Shown: in pieces, positions 1 through 11,244 of the stretch
Layout: the number at the start of each line of letters is the position of its first letter
Position numbering within the stretch: the first letter of the stretch is position 1
Assembly (NCBI RefSeq): GCF_000350225.1
Contig: NW_005179168.1
Location: forward strand, 5,456-69,455
Length of the DNA: 64,000 nucleotides
DNA from: Chondrus crispus
Lineage: Eukaryota > Rhodophyta > Florideophyceae > Gigartinales > Gigartinaceae
Direction: 5' to 3'
Notes under the pieces: generated by a model
What the model was told of the DNA's origin: nothing
The model's database searches: none
The model's input: the letters and a program-made list of their open reading frames with translations, nothing else
Made by a program: the position numbers and the translations under genes

Positions 1-47
1 TGGGTACCGAGCTCGGATCCCTAGTAACGGCCGCCAGTGTGCTGGAA
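1..47. other. Cloning-vector polylinker (contamination)
   Basis: The sequence contains KpnI, SacI and BamHI sites followed by CTAGTAACGGCCGCCAGTGT and GCTGGAA, which is the TA-cloning (pCR / pcDNA type) polylinker except for one missing A after the BamHI site. Genomic sequence starts around base 46-48. The window therefore begins at a contig end that was not trimmed. The reading frame of the first gene runs open into this vector, so its apparent first codons are artificial. Confidence 0.9.
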
Positions 48-1866
48 AGAGATCGAGCAGATGTTCCCCCTCGCCGCTGCGAGGCACGTCACTCGTCTAC
101 GCCAGGTGCTCAACAAACGCTCTGTGCCTCATGAGCATACTGCTTGGGTAAAGAAAGCTATCATTACCATGCTGAAAGCACCCATAGCCGCGTTTCTCGA
201 AATTGCGGATATGCTCGCGGAAAACGCGATGCAGAGTGTTGGCAAGCGCAATCATCATCAAAGGATACGTGCCGCCCTGAATCGTATGCTCATGTATCTG
301 TCAGACTGCTGGCGGTATACGATGGATCATGACACCGCAAAAAATGCCGCCCAGATGCTCCAGGTTTTCAGCCCAAGTGATCCTGAGGCTCATTTCAGAT
401 TAGCTATGAATCTTGCCATGTTGTGCAACGGAAATCAAGCTATTCGCCCTTTCTTTCATTACTGTGTCTTTCTTGCTAACAGAAAAGTATGCGTCATGCA
501 TAAAGAAGCTACTGTGGTGAACAAGTTTGTGCAGGGGCTCTCGTGTCATTACTTGGTTGAAACTCCCGACCGACGCCGCCCTGTGCTAGAGCTAGAAAAG
601 CAACGCTTCTTTGCTCTCCTCATCAAAACCTTGTGGACTCTTCTCGGAAACGATTTAAAAATGGGGACAGACTCTGTGCGACGAATGCTCCTTTGGGAAT
701 CCGCTGAATCCTTCATGCAGCAGAAGCGGAGTGTATCCGCCGAGGAAATGAGGAACGTCGTCGGTGCTATTATGTTTGTGCACCACAGATGCAGCGCAAA
801 CGGCAGTGCCGGAGAAAAACTGCTTCCGCAATGGGATCTCGCAGACTTTCTTGTCGGCCGCTTCCTTCACATCGCATGCGTGAAATACTCACAGACACTG
901 CATGCGGTGTACACTGCGATGCAGAAGCGCAAGAAGAATCGTCGAAGAACTATGCAAAAAAAACGGCGCCTAGGAAACTCAAATATTGCGGACCGTGACA
1001 AGGATGTGGCCCTGGGGTATGAAATGTTCACAGAACACGTGAACATTGATGCAACTGCACCCTCCCTCGGAGCCATCAGCGTTTGAGCGCAGTACTGGTC
1101 TAACTCGCGTGCTGCTCCCTCTCCTGCATTAAAAATGAAGCCTCCAGATCGAACGCTTAAGGCCCTGCAAGATGTGAGCGTGGCATTTGAGAATATCGAA
1201 AAGCTGACGTGCACCGGCCCTCTCGCCAACCACATTGAGAATAAAATCCGCGGTGGGCATGGGGGACGCATCCCTGCTATGCCCGAAGACTTGACGTTCT
1301 GCCATTTTCTACCGTGTCAGGATCAGGACATGTTCTACCAAACAGCGTGTCATGAGGTACCTCTGGCATCCATTCTTGAAAAGACGGAAGAAGGGATCAT
1401 CATGCCAGCTGTCAAGTCGATGTGTGATCAATCGAATGAATCACTCGTAGCCATGACTGCGCAGCTGCATTTAGAGGAATTTAGTCTTCTTGCAGCGAAG
1501 GAAGTCATGAGTCCAGACAGTGCTGTACGGCTCGACCGTCCTGCCGCATGCCACTTGGTGTGTATGACGATCCCAAAATGTCGGATTCAGATGCTTGTCA
1601 AGGACTTGAAGAAGAAGAAGAAGAAGAAGGCAGGGGGCGGGCATATTCGGAGACTATCAGAGGAATCGAGTTGTGAGCAGGCCGAAGAGGAAGCCGGCGG
1701 CACTGCCCAAGAAGGCGAACCGCATCCATCACTGGGACCGCCGAGAGCATCCATTGCTGAGCTAGAAGATGACATTCACGAAACGATTACCCCGGGCGGA
1801 CTCGGTGCGCAGGTGAGGAAAAGGCAGCGCGTTTCGGGTACTTCCACGGCATCTCTCGTGCCGTGA
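48..1866 (+). CDS. EST1/SMG5-7-like protein, 5'-truncated, probable 54-nt intron
   Basis: Two ORFs in the same frame (to 1086 and 1135-1866) are separated only by a TGA at 1084-1086. A GT...AG interval at 1039-1092 is 54 nt long, contains that stop, and its removal keeps the frame open, so one spliced gene of about 590 codons is likely. Near residues 112-145 a helical repeat reads PEAHFRLAMNLAM ... FFHYCVFLANRK, like the TPR-type helices of EST1/SMG7 proteins (pattern: N-Q-L-A, then Y-Y-R-S-L-A). Downstream, MPEDLTFCHFLP resembles the 'PED..L.GF.PL' motif of SMG5/6/7. Those proteins act in nonsense-mediated decay and telomerase recruitment. A poly-Lys run lies near 1606-1629 and the tail is acidic and Ser-rich. 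The 5' end is lost at the contig edge. Family assignment is by motif only. Confidence 0.5.
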
Positions 1867-3239
1867 CCTATGCCCGCTTCCCTAACAAATCGGAGCAGTG
1901 CACAGCATTTCTTGGGAGACGCTACAGTACTTTATAATTAAAATTGGAAGCTACAGCTCGCATTTAGAAATAAATACTGTAGTGTCCATTAGGTCCAGCT
2001 GTGCACTGCGGTCAACTGGAATTAGGAAAGAGACAACAAATGCAACACATGCTGGGTCGCGATCCGCAACTGATGAAATACTACTACTACACATTGCATC
2101 GCTTTGGCGGAGGTAAAGAAGCTTTTCAAATTGTAAATGCGACTACAGTACCACACGAACGCCAACAAGTTTTATGCGGAGAAAAAATACACACCCTACT
2201 CTCGAGATTCCAGTCCGTCTGTCCGTCCAGGGGACCACAAATGGTGAATCATTCGTTCCAAACTCTGACCGAGGACACAGAGATAGAGAATCAAGCCCCA
2301 GTCTCGGACGGTCTCTCATAACACCCGACTTCCCATTATTCACCGCAGAAACATCGCAAACCTTCACGTTGTCTACACCTCCTGGATAATATTCCGAGGT
2401 CGTACTACATCCCCATGAACTCCATCTCCTCATTGGTAAGGCCAAGGTCGCCAAACCAAAGTTGTAGATAGGAGGGACTTGTGACTACAGAGTCAATCTA
2501 GAACTGAGGGATAGAGAATAGGAGATATACGGAAGGCAAAAAGGGTATAGACAGACAACATGCACAAACAGATGAACAAAACAAACAAAGGGGTACAAAG
2601 AAGGAAAGCGTATACACGTCGAGGGATCCCTTGGGGAGCTTCGCGGGGCGATGAGCCGAAGAGCGGGTGACCGAAGAGCGGGCTTCCCAAAATCGGGCGC
2701 ACAAGTCGCAAGACCACCAAGGTTAACGTTTAGTGTAGGGGTATTTAGGCGCAAACCGTCGTCCCCTAAGTACTGTATGGGTGGAGTACGCGGTCCCTAT
2801 CGGTCCGAGGCGAGCCCCTAATGGGTCGTAATAAATTGCTGCAAATATCTTAAATCTAAACTAAAAATCAATGCGATTTTGTCGTTCTAGACAGTCATTG
2901 GTGCGCTGCCCTGAGGTTGGATGACGCCATTGCAGGACGGAGCGAAACCCTCGAATGCAGCCGTTGCACTACAGTTGGAAGTATGGTTGGAATGAAATGA
3001 CATGACTTGGAATGTCTATTCTTGGATGTGTTCTATTTCCATCACTGGCATTGTTGGACGGATTACAGTTATATCTGGATATGGATGCCACATTGGAGAT
3101 TGGAAGCAAGACGAATCTGGAAGCACTTTGTGCGCTGGCATTTGGACAGCAAGTTGTGCGCTGTCGTGAATTGGCAACTGTCGTCTGTCGCTACGTGGCT
3201 CTGTCCTCCATTGCAATCCAACGTGGCAAGGACAGCGAG
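1867..3239. other. Intergenic, nothing identified
   Basis: No ORF here has recognisable domains. A short direct repeat, GACCGAAGAGCGGG-like, occurs twice around 2650-2685. I see no RNA gene or clear LTR boundary. Confidence 0.5.
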
Positions 3240-3380
3240 GATTGCATTGATGTCATGGTATAATTAGAACTGCATCCAGAACAACAAGGATTGCATTGAT
3301 GTGATTACGGTATACTTAGAACTGCATCCAGCACAGAAAGTCCTGCATTGATGTCATGTTATTATTAGAACTGCTTCCAA
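3240..3380. repeat. Short imperfect tandem repeat, about 3 copies
   Basis: Three diverged copies of a unit of about 50 bp follow each other, each carrying TGCATTGATGTSAT and then TTAGAACTGCATCCAG. Copies start near 3240, 3289 and 3342. It could be a minisatellite or part of an unrecognised LTR. Confidence 0.6.
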
Positions 3381-3514
3381 GTTTACACTTGTTGCTATGA
3401 ATGTATTGGTAGTTTTGGATGTCCCGCAATATCTTGGGTGACATCCTGTAGTGAGCTGAGATAGTTTGGTAGCGATTCGTAATCGATCGGAAGAGCATAT
3501 AAGCGATCGGAAGT

Positions 3515-4063
3515 TTGCACTTCGAAGTAGATCGCCACACTCGGCATCACATCTTCACTCAACTTTCTGCTTCAACTTCCCTTCACCTTCTCCCAAACCT
3601 AATCTTCAACAGTTTATGGGCCCGGAGCTACTCGCTGCATTGTTCTGATCTTCTGTTCTTCGTGTTGCCGTTGTCTCCGTCGTCAAGTTCTTCATCGATC
3701 GTCTTCAACTTTGGGTTCTTCTTCGATATTCTTCGTTCTTCACCTTGTTCTTCGTTTGCACTTTGGGTGCTGTCTCTGTCTCTGTATGGTTGCTGTCTCT
3801 GTGTCTCTGTGGGTGCTGTCTCTGTTTGGAACTGGGCACTTGTGGGCTGGATCGCCAAGTGTCTAGGATTCTTCGTGCTTTTTTGGGATTACATACCTGT
3901 TGATCAAGCATTCAAGAGGTTAAAGAAAGAAAACAAGGACCCGCTATACCTAGAAGTATATGGAGCACAGGCGTTGGAGGTATTGGAAGAGCTTATATTA
4001 CAGCGATGCAGTCTGAAGAAATTCCGAAAAGAAAAGGTAGATGACCGCAAAAAGAGAAAGTAG
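3515..4063 (+). CDS. Doubtful hypothetical ORF (182 codons)
   Basis: The 5' two thirds are pyrimidine-rich, encoding Ser/Phe/Leu-rich low-complexity sequence that looks like a leader or intron. The last 60 residues look more like real protein: amphipathic and Lys/Glu-rich, from IPVDQAFKRLKKENKD to the basic end KVDDRKKRK. A TATA-like CATATAAG lies upstream near 3496. It may be the 3' exon of a small gene or a retroelement remnant. No family was recognised. Confidence 0.2.
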   Translation: MHFEVDRHTRHHIFTQLSASTSLHLLPNLIFNSLWARSYSLHCSDLLFFVLPLSPSSSSSSIVFNFGFFFDILRSSPCSSFALWVLSLSLYGCCLCVSVGAVSVWNWALVGWIAKCLGFFVLFWDYIPVDQAFKRLKKENKDPLYLEVYGAQALEVLEELILQRCSLKKFRKEKVDDRKKRK

Positions 4064-5487
4064 ATGAATTAGACCCGCAAGACCCAAAGGTACATATTCC
4101 CATTAATTCTTGCGCTGTCGGATACCACCTGAAGTTAAAATTCAAACAGAGAAGTGTAATACTTTCTGCCATTGCATTCTATTTATCGCTGTTATCGGAA
4201 GAAGCCCCTTCACCTCCTGCTAAAAGCTTGCATTGTGCAACAAGAATCTGCTGCAAGAGAGAAGCCATTTTCTCAAATCCCTTCTTCACAGTACAAGCCA
4301 AAGTGGAGCTCTTCTCTTGTGATTCCTCTCTGTAGGCCTACAATTTGATTGCAAACAGAGGTCTTCATTTCGGTCGTGCATTGACTCAAATTCACCATAT
4401 CATCTACCACCCTCTCATTCTCAGCTGTAAACGATTTCCTGGTTGCTTCGAAGTCGTCCGCAAAAACCTCAGCGGCGGTGGGCCTTCTCGCAGTAGCATT
4501 TTAGACACGTTTGCGTTTGGAACGGTCTCCGTTAGCGGAAGGGACAGCCGTGGGTGCTCGTGATCGTTCGTTGGGAGAGGTTGCGGGAGCAGATGCAGCG
4601 AGTCTAATCATCTTGGAGTTGGTCTTCCAAGCGACCAAACCGTTGCCCAAGAATGAAGCCGACACCGAACAAGAGGGGCTCTTTTCGTCTTCGATTCCAA
4701 TAAGTTGAACCGTTGGCTCGTTTGGAGCTTATCCATCACATTTCGAGTGACCAAAACTGGTTCCAATTGGGCGCCAGTTTTGGTCACTCGAAATGAAAGT
4801 CGAACCGAAAGGAGAATGCAAACACTTCGCAATCGAGATGTTCGGCGAACCGAAATATACCTTCGAAGGTCCGGCTGGTCAAACTGCAAAGTAGCGAGGC
4901 CTTACTAGGGCATCTAGCAGATGATAAATCAGTGCGCTGGAGCCTCAACTAATAATGGGCCAAGACGTGGGGGCAAAACATACCTTTTTCAAACTTTTAC
5001 ATGAATTAAAGGTTTAGACATCTCTATTAACGCGAGATCACGTAGAATAGGAGGTCTTCTGGGAGATAGGGACCAATCTCTCGGAGATTGGTACGAACGG
5101 ACGGCCCTCCGTTGTCTGAAAGGCGACGTCATCGACTGAACCGCCGAATTTGATGCAAAAGAAGCATTGACATGTCAACAGTGTTTACGATTGGACGTTT
5201 CTTGGAAGTACTGCGGACGCGCCGTCGCCTCCCGCACAGTTTCAAAAGCAAGGGCAAAAAGTTTGCTCATGCTTTCGTCACAGAAACCTGGTTTAACAGG
5301 TCCTGTTGTCTACGGAAGGCGAAGTTCGTCCCTCAACTCCTCACCCTATCCTTTTACCTCGAATGTGAGATAGCGACTTCTCAAAGGCGACAAGTAACTG
5401 TGTACCTACAACTTGTAGCAATCTGCAGGCGCGCGGGCTTATGCGCGCATATAAGCTCATATCCCTCGCTGTTGTCCCCCTTTTGTC
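4064..5487. other. Intergenic with one strong hairpin
   Basis: No credible coding region was seen. The segment holds the 22-bp-arm hairpin at 4739-4795 (listed separately) and a TATA-like CATATAAG at about 5449-5456, just upstream of the Copia-A ORF start. Confidence 0.5.
4739..4795. repeat. Perfect inverted repeat, 22-bp arms, 13-nt loop
   Basis: Arm 4739-4760 starts CATTTCGAGTGACC and is exactly complementary to 4774-4795. The 15-mer AGTTTTGGTCACTCG in the right arm recurs at about 16195-16209. That suggests a foldback or MITE terminus rather than a terminator. Confidence 0.85.
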
Positions 5488-8400
5488 ATGCCAACGTGGT
5501 TTGCGTGCAAGCGATGCGCGAGAAAGTACAAGGAAAGACTCAGACTGCGTCGTCATGTAAAGCATGACCATGCTCCTCTCCCTACAAATGGACCTCGGGC
5601 CAACGATGGCTCTCAGGCAGCTGGATTTTTCGGTGCATCAAGAGACCAAGAAGAAAAAACTACAACCGGGGGAAGCAGTCATATGGAAGCAACTCGCAGC
5701 GGATCCCAACCCCCTGTGTCTATGAAAGGCCCTGACAACGCGCCCGCTTTATCCGATGAAGATGATTTGTATGAATCTCCGTCGGATTCTAACCTTCAAT
5801 CACAGAACAATGTTTTAATAATAAAGTCTGTGGCGGAGGGACGCCATTTAGCGAGGTCTCATTGTTTGGAATCTCGCAACCCTGTTTCCATGGATTTATG
5901 TGAGTTTTATAACTCCTTCGGAGATTCTACGTACACTTTATACCCAAACTTGGCACAGCTCCCAGCACCAATAATTAATCTACCCCCTTCTGTCAGAGAT
6001 CTTCTATCACATTGTGCCAATAACCAACTGACCCTTGGCGAGGCCAAAGCTGAATATTTATTGCTGCGAAAGGTTGAGACACACCTTCCCTCTGCCCTTC
6101 GATACGTGAGTAACGCGTTTCAAGACGAAAAGGCATTCATCAGATATTTCGATAAGACCAGGAAATGGGCAGTCAGAAGCGAAGGTTGGAAGGGGCCAAC
6201 TATAAAAACATCATTTGGGGAGAACCGGACTGGAGCGTTCCGGTCGATCCCGGGACTCATGAAGGAACAGATCGACGGCGCTGATGGTATGGACTCTGTA
6301 ATTACTTTTCGAGAATCCATGTCTCACGGGCCTCATCGTCGTCAAGGCTCACCGCGTTGCCGCTCGTCAGTTCCACAACACGAGCTCTCAACGTTTTTCC
6401 GGCGCCTGTTGCGATATTGGTGCACAGCGTACCGTCATTGGCCTACAACAGGCCCGAGCCTACTGCCGAGAGAACCAGTTGAAGGGAAAATACCGTCCGT
6501 CGGACCACGCGGACCTCTTCAGCGACGGTCTCTACATGAGTCTCGGACTTTTAGAGATACGACTCCTGACGCCAGACGGCTCGTTCCTCGCCTTCGACGC
6601 TGACGTTGTAGATGCGTCGATACCCCTCCTCCTGGGTATTGACGTCCTGGACCGCGAAAAGTTAGTCACTGACAATGTAGACAACGTTCTACACAGTCGA
6701 GCCCAAGGCTGGAAGGTGCCCATCACCCGTCGTCACCAACACATGTACGTCATCTGGGATGTCGCAGCGCTTTTATACACTCGCTCCGAGCTGAAGAAGT
6801 TACATCAACACTTCTTCCATCCATCAGCTCGGAAGCTCTCTATAATCTGCTCAAGCGAATCGACCCCTCTCAGACTACTAATGACCCACTCAAGGTTTTG
6901 GACAACATCTCCGCTTCATGCCGCTCGTGTACAGTACACTCAGCCGGCCCGCATCGTTTTCGGGTTTCGTTTCCCCCAGACGAATGCGTCTTCAACCACG
7001 AGCTAGCTTTAGAACTCATGTGGTTGGATGGAAAACCAGCTCTAAACGTCGTCGACACCCACACCCACTTCTCGTCCGCTATCTTTCTCCGCGGCAAGTC
7101 TACTCAGAATGTCTGGTACGCATTTATCGTCTGCTGGGCCTCGATGTACCCAGGTTACCCGGACAAGTTCCGCGTCGACCAGGAAAGCATCATCAAAGGT
7201 CGACATTGGAAGCAGTTGTCCACCGATGCTGGCATTGAAGTGCAGCTATCAGGTATCGAATCCCACAACGCGCTCGCAGTCGGCGAGCGCTATCACGCGC
7301 CTCTACGTCGTATCTACCACAAAGTGCGGGAAGATCTTCCCTCCATCGACCCAGACCTAGCGCTAAAGCTCAGCGTTAAAGCCATGAACGATACCCAGGG
7401 CCCGAGGGTCTTGTCCCCTCTCTACTCGTTTTTGGACTCCTCCCGCGTTTTCCTCTCACGACAACGACGCTCCTATCCTATGTGGACCGCATGGAAGCCA
7501 TGTAATTCGCCCGTCTGGAGATGTCCGACGTCACCTCCCATCTACGCATCCAACGCGCTCTAAGTTCTAAACTACCGCCTGCTACTCATTACCTCGTTAA
7601 TCCCGGAGATGCATTTTACGTTCATCATGAGGTGCGCGACAATAAATGGCGCCGTCTCTACATCGATCAGCGCGTCTTCGACGAGCAGGTCTTCGTAGAC
7701 CGCGACGGAAAGGAAGCACAGTACGGCCTTGACCACATTCTCCCTGTCGATCGCGCAACCGGCAGCGATATCATCAATCACGTCTACAGCTGCCTCCCTC
7801 GTCGCCACCCACGCCGCCTCCCAGGTCTTCCTCACCGAAGTCCTGAAAACGTGGGACCGCCGGGGCAATGATGCCCGCTTCGATAAAGCCAAGGAGAAGG
7901 AAATTCTCAGCCTTATCGAAAAAGGCACTTACGACGTTGTACTCCGTGAGGATATCCTGACAGACGCCAACATCTTCGGGGGTCGCTTCGTATTAGCAAT
8001 CAAAAATCGCCACACGGACGAAGAAGTCTTCAAGGCTCGCTTGGTCGTGCAAGGTCACTTGGATAAGGAGAAGCACAGAATGGCGCACAACAGCACCAAC
8101 CTACGCCAATCCTCCATTCGGACCCTCACTGCCCTCGCCGCTATTTTCGATTTTCGAGTCTGGTCTCAGGATGTGTCCCACGCTTACCTTCAGTCGGCCG
8201 ACAAACTCCTACGGGACGTCTACGTACGCCCACGAAAGAATTTTGCCTTCGTCGGGACCAACTACTCAAGCTTTTAAAACCACTCTACGGTTTGACAGAT
8301 GCGGGAGACTATTGGGACGTCACAATGACGCGCCATCATACGTCGATGATGGCCTTCATGCCGGTGATGCCGACTTTCTCACGTGGTGTGATAAAACCGA

Positions 8401-9259
8401 AGAGAAGTCTCAATCGCGCCCTCGAGAGATAGACAACTTTACTTTCGCAGGCATACAGGTATAATCTACTCCAGCTGGTATCCGTCTCCATCAAGAGACC
8501 TACACTATGTCCATCAAGCCCCTCCCCCGCGATTGTTCATTTCGCGATATTCGCTCTTGTCGGCAGAAACTCCAGTGGCTGGTACACACCCGCCCGGATA
8601 TCGCGTGCGGCGTTAATAAGACAACGCAGGTCACCGAACCCTCCTTCGCTCATGGACACGTCGACGTTATCAACAAGATTGTCCGACACGTCCATCAGAC
8701 CCCTACACGCGGCCTCCTGCAGCGCAAACTAGATCTGGACACTCTCCATCTCCGAGTCTACCCCGATGATTCGTTCGCCGATAACGAGGACCTCTCCACG
8801 CAATTGGGTTATCTCGTATTACTCTGCGACGCTCACAGTCACTGCAACGTATTACACTACAGCAGTCACAAGAGTAGGAGAGTGTTCCGGTCAGTCATGG
8901 GAGGCGAATTCTACGCATTAGCTGATGGAATGTATTTAGCGTTAACACTATGTCCCGATTTGGAGCAGATGGCGAACAAGGTTCTATCGTTAAAGATGTT
9001 TACTGACTCTCTCAGCTTCTTCGATATAGTTACGAAGAACACAACCACCACGGAAAAACGCCTGATGATCGACGTCCACGCTGTCCGTGAGTCGTACGAG
9101 CGAATGGAAATCAGCGACGTCGCCTGGAAACCATCTACATGTAATCCCGCGGACGCACTGACCAAGCTCAAGCCCAAAGCTGAATTAGACCGCATCCTCG
9201 ACGAAGGTATCGTCGAGAATGACGGGACAATGGATCCCTCGCACCCAACCTCAAAGTGA
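5488..9259 (+). pseudogene. Copia-A: decayed Ty1/Copia polyprotein with N-terminal C2H2 finger
   Basis: Domains run in Copia order across several frames. A C2H2 finger at residues 6-28 (CKRCARKYKERLRLRRHVKH, then DH) opens a gag-like region to about 6330. A +1 shift then leads to the protease (CCDIGAQRTVIG, 'DIGA' replacing D-T/S-G) and a GAG-pre-integrase stretch (LKKLHQHFFHPSARKL). The integrase at 6898-7563 has VDQES and a catalytic Glu region ending GERYHAPLRRIY. RT at 7840-8300 includes FKARLVVQGH, DVSHAYLQ and LLKPLYGLTDAG. YVDD at 8340 follows a small deletion. RNase H-like sequence covers 8507-9259. Frames change at least five times, so no full polyprotein can be made. No 5' LTR was found upstream. 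Confidence 0.85.
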
Positions 9260-9288
9260 CGCAACTTTCACCTCTTTAAAAGGGGGAC

Positions 9289-9635
9289 TGTAGAGGATAC
9301 CCGGACAAGGCAACCGAAAAGGATACCCAGGACAGGGGGGACAAGAGTGACACGGGGGACAAGTGTACAAGTTAGTGAAAGGTCGCGTCCTTTAATACTT
9401 TAGTGTCGGTGGGAATCCATAGAGGATATAACAGTAGTTAACCGCAGCTCCTCGACTCTGTGGAGAGAGAGACAGAGGTAGAGATGTCTCGAGAGGTTTC
9501 ATCCACAAGGTAAAGGCAATCGCCACTGCAACACCTTGGACGCTCTCACCTTTGGCTCGGCGTTTAGCTCGTCTCGACTCCCGGGGTCGAAACGTTGAGC
9601 TCCTGCCAATCGGCAAAGCCAATCGGCACACTACA
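9289..9635 (+). repeat. Probable 3' LTR of Copia-A
   Basis: A polypurine run (AAAAGGGGGAC) precedes TGTAGAGGATACC, and the segment can end at ...GGCACACTACA, giving TGTAG/CTACA ends. No matching 5' LTR is visible, so the right boundary is provisional. Part of it is present again in inverted orientation at 9659-9691. Confidence 0.5.
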
Positions 9636-9691
9636 AGTGTGTTTCCACCACATTAATGAAGGTGAGAGCGTCCAAGGTGTTGCAGTGGCGA
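9520..9691. repeat. Inverted repeat, 33-bp perfect arms
   Basis: 9520-9552 and 9659-9691 are exact reverse complements separated by 106 bp. The left arm lies inside the putative Copia-A LTR. The right arm abuts the inverted protease fragment. Confidence 0.85.
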
Positions 9692-9809
9692 CGAGTGATG
9701 GGCAACTTCCAGCCTTGGGCTCGACTGTGTAGAAAGTTGTCTACATTGTCAGCGACTAACTTTTCGCGGTCCAGGACGTCAATACCCAGGAAGAGGGGTA
9801 TCGACGCAT
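9689..9809 (-). pseudogene. Inverted 121-bp copy of the Copia-A protease region
   Basis: The reverse complement matches 6612-6732 with about five mismatches by eye. This is the segment around 'PLLLGIDVLDREKL' of the Copia-A protease. With the adjacent inverted LTR piece it shows a rearranged second copy joined tail to tail. Confidence 0.85.
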
Positions 9810-10660
9810 TGTAACACCTCGTTGATTGAGCTCGCCCACTACGTGGGATTAGACCCGTAATAACGGGGATAGCTCTATAACGTGGCTAAACATGAGGCAC
9901 ACGCCTCTGCTGCCTGAATTGGCACGTGAGCTCCCGCTCATACCGAGTGATCTCACTTTGATGTGCTCGGTAAATTACTACCGTTCACTATACGGAATAA
10001 TATTCTGTATACCACGCGGTAGTGCACCTTAAATCAGATTATTTCCCTGGTTCAGACAACGTCGGAACACAGGAATTGGTTCTATCCCTTTGCCGTCCTC
10101 CGGACAGGGCTTGGACCGCAACTGCAGGACCGATGAACTTCGCCGGCCGCGAGTTCTTGGCTGTGTAGTACTTAGCCACAGACCAAGCTGGTCTGAGTAA
10201 AGGCACCGCACACACGGATGACATTCGTGCTGAGCGACATTGCCTCTCTTCGCCCCCTTTGCCTTACATATTTTTCCTCCCCTTTATCTCTATCGACTAA
10301 CACTACCTATCACGCCTACGCAATAGCGACAACCCACAAGTTGTTACAGCATCTAAAACGTCAGCGAATGCAACCCGATGTTGGATGCTTCAGCTGGAAG
10401 CTGAAGACTGTAGCGGATAGAGCCGATGGATACTTAAGGTAGCTTTGTTCTAGACGGTGTAGTTTGTAGACACAGAAGGTCAACATTTACATCAGCTTTA
10501 AGGTTCAGAAGGAACAACACAACGTCGGCAATGCCTCAACTATTAGCAGGCTCAACATGATGCTTTGACATCTCATGATGCTTTGACATCTTTGGCGCAA
10601 GCCTTGAGTCCTACTGTTGCTAGAACATGGTCTTCTCGAAGTGTTCCACAACACTTACGA
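9810..10660. other. Non-coding or degraded retroelement DNA
   Basis: Short minus-strand ORFs near 10029-10224 (for example YYTAKNSRPAKF) might be gag debris but match nothing I recognise. A direct duplication of CATGATGCTTTGACATCT lies near 10556-10592. Confidence 0.3.
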
Positions 10661-10811
10661 ATGTAGAAACACTGTACTCGCCAAATAAATTGACCCTTTA
10701 TTGTAGCTGGTTTCTTGACCCAAGTGGCTTTTCGCAGATCAAGCTCACAAGGGTCAAGAAACCAGCTACAATAAAGGGTCAATTTATTTGGCGAGTACAG
10801 TGTTTCTACAT
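10661..10811. repeat. Long perfect hairpin: 61-bp arms, 29-nt loop
   Basis: 10661-10721 is the exact reverse complement of 10751-10811, with loop 10722-10750. The arms begin ATGTAGAAACACTGTACTCG. RNA from it would form an uninterrupted 61-bp duplex. Candidates are a foldback transposon, a recent inverted duplication, a small-RNA precursor or an assembly artefact. Confidence 0.9.
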
Positions 10812-10867
10812 GGAATGCTGCAAATTTTGCCGGTTTGGAAGGACCAGATCAAATCTGAATTCACGAA

Positions 10868-11209
10868 ATGGAGGTTTTTGATTGGCTGAGGACAAAGAGA
10901 GCGGACTTGTGCGGCATCATTTCCATTTGGAAACCGCCAATTGGCGTCCAGAAGGGTGCATCATGGACCTGTCATGCCACAGTTCCTTTGAGAGGCCATT
11001 TTGTCTCACAAGCCCAAGCCCGCACATTCGATCTAACCTCCGCTTCCAGCGCTGAGCGATGCCTCAAAGAAGCAGCAAAACTATCCCGCAAGGCTGAGCT
11101 ACACGCTCAATCTGTCGTTGCCGTACCTGCGAAAGCGCCGTTTACCAAAATGTACATCGATACCTCATCTCCACACATCCAGCCTTTCACGGGAAGTGTC
11201 CTCACCTAA
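10868..11209 (+). CDS. Hypothetical small ORF (113 codons)
   Basis: The second half looks coding (SASSAERCLKEAAKLSRKAE, then hydrophobic and Pro-containing residues) and stops 36 bp before the 3' end of the minus-strand gene. No family recognised. It could be a terminal exon of a larger plus-strand gene. Confidence 0.25.
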   Translation: MEVFDWLRTKRADLCGIISIWKPPIGVQKGASWTCHATVPLRGHFVSQAQARTFDLTSASSAERCLKEAAKLSRKAELHAQSVVAVPAKAPFTKMYIDTSSPHIQPFTGSVLT

Positions 11210-11244
11210 CCAATAACTTAATTCACAAAAAACAGCAACACCGC

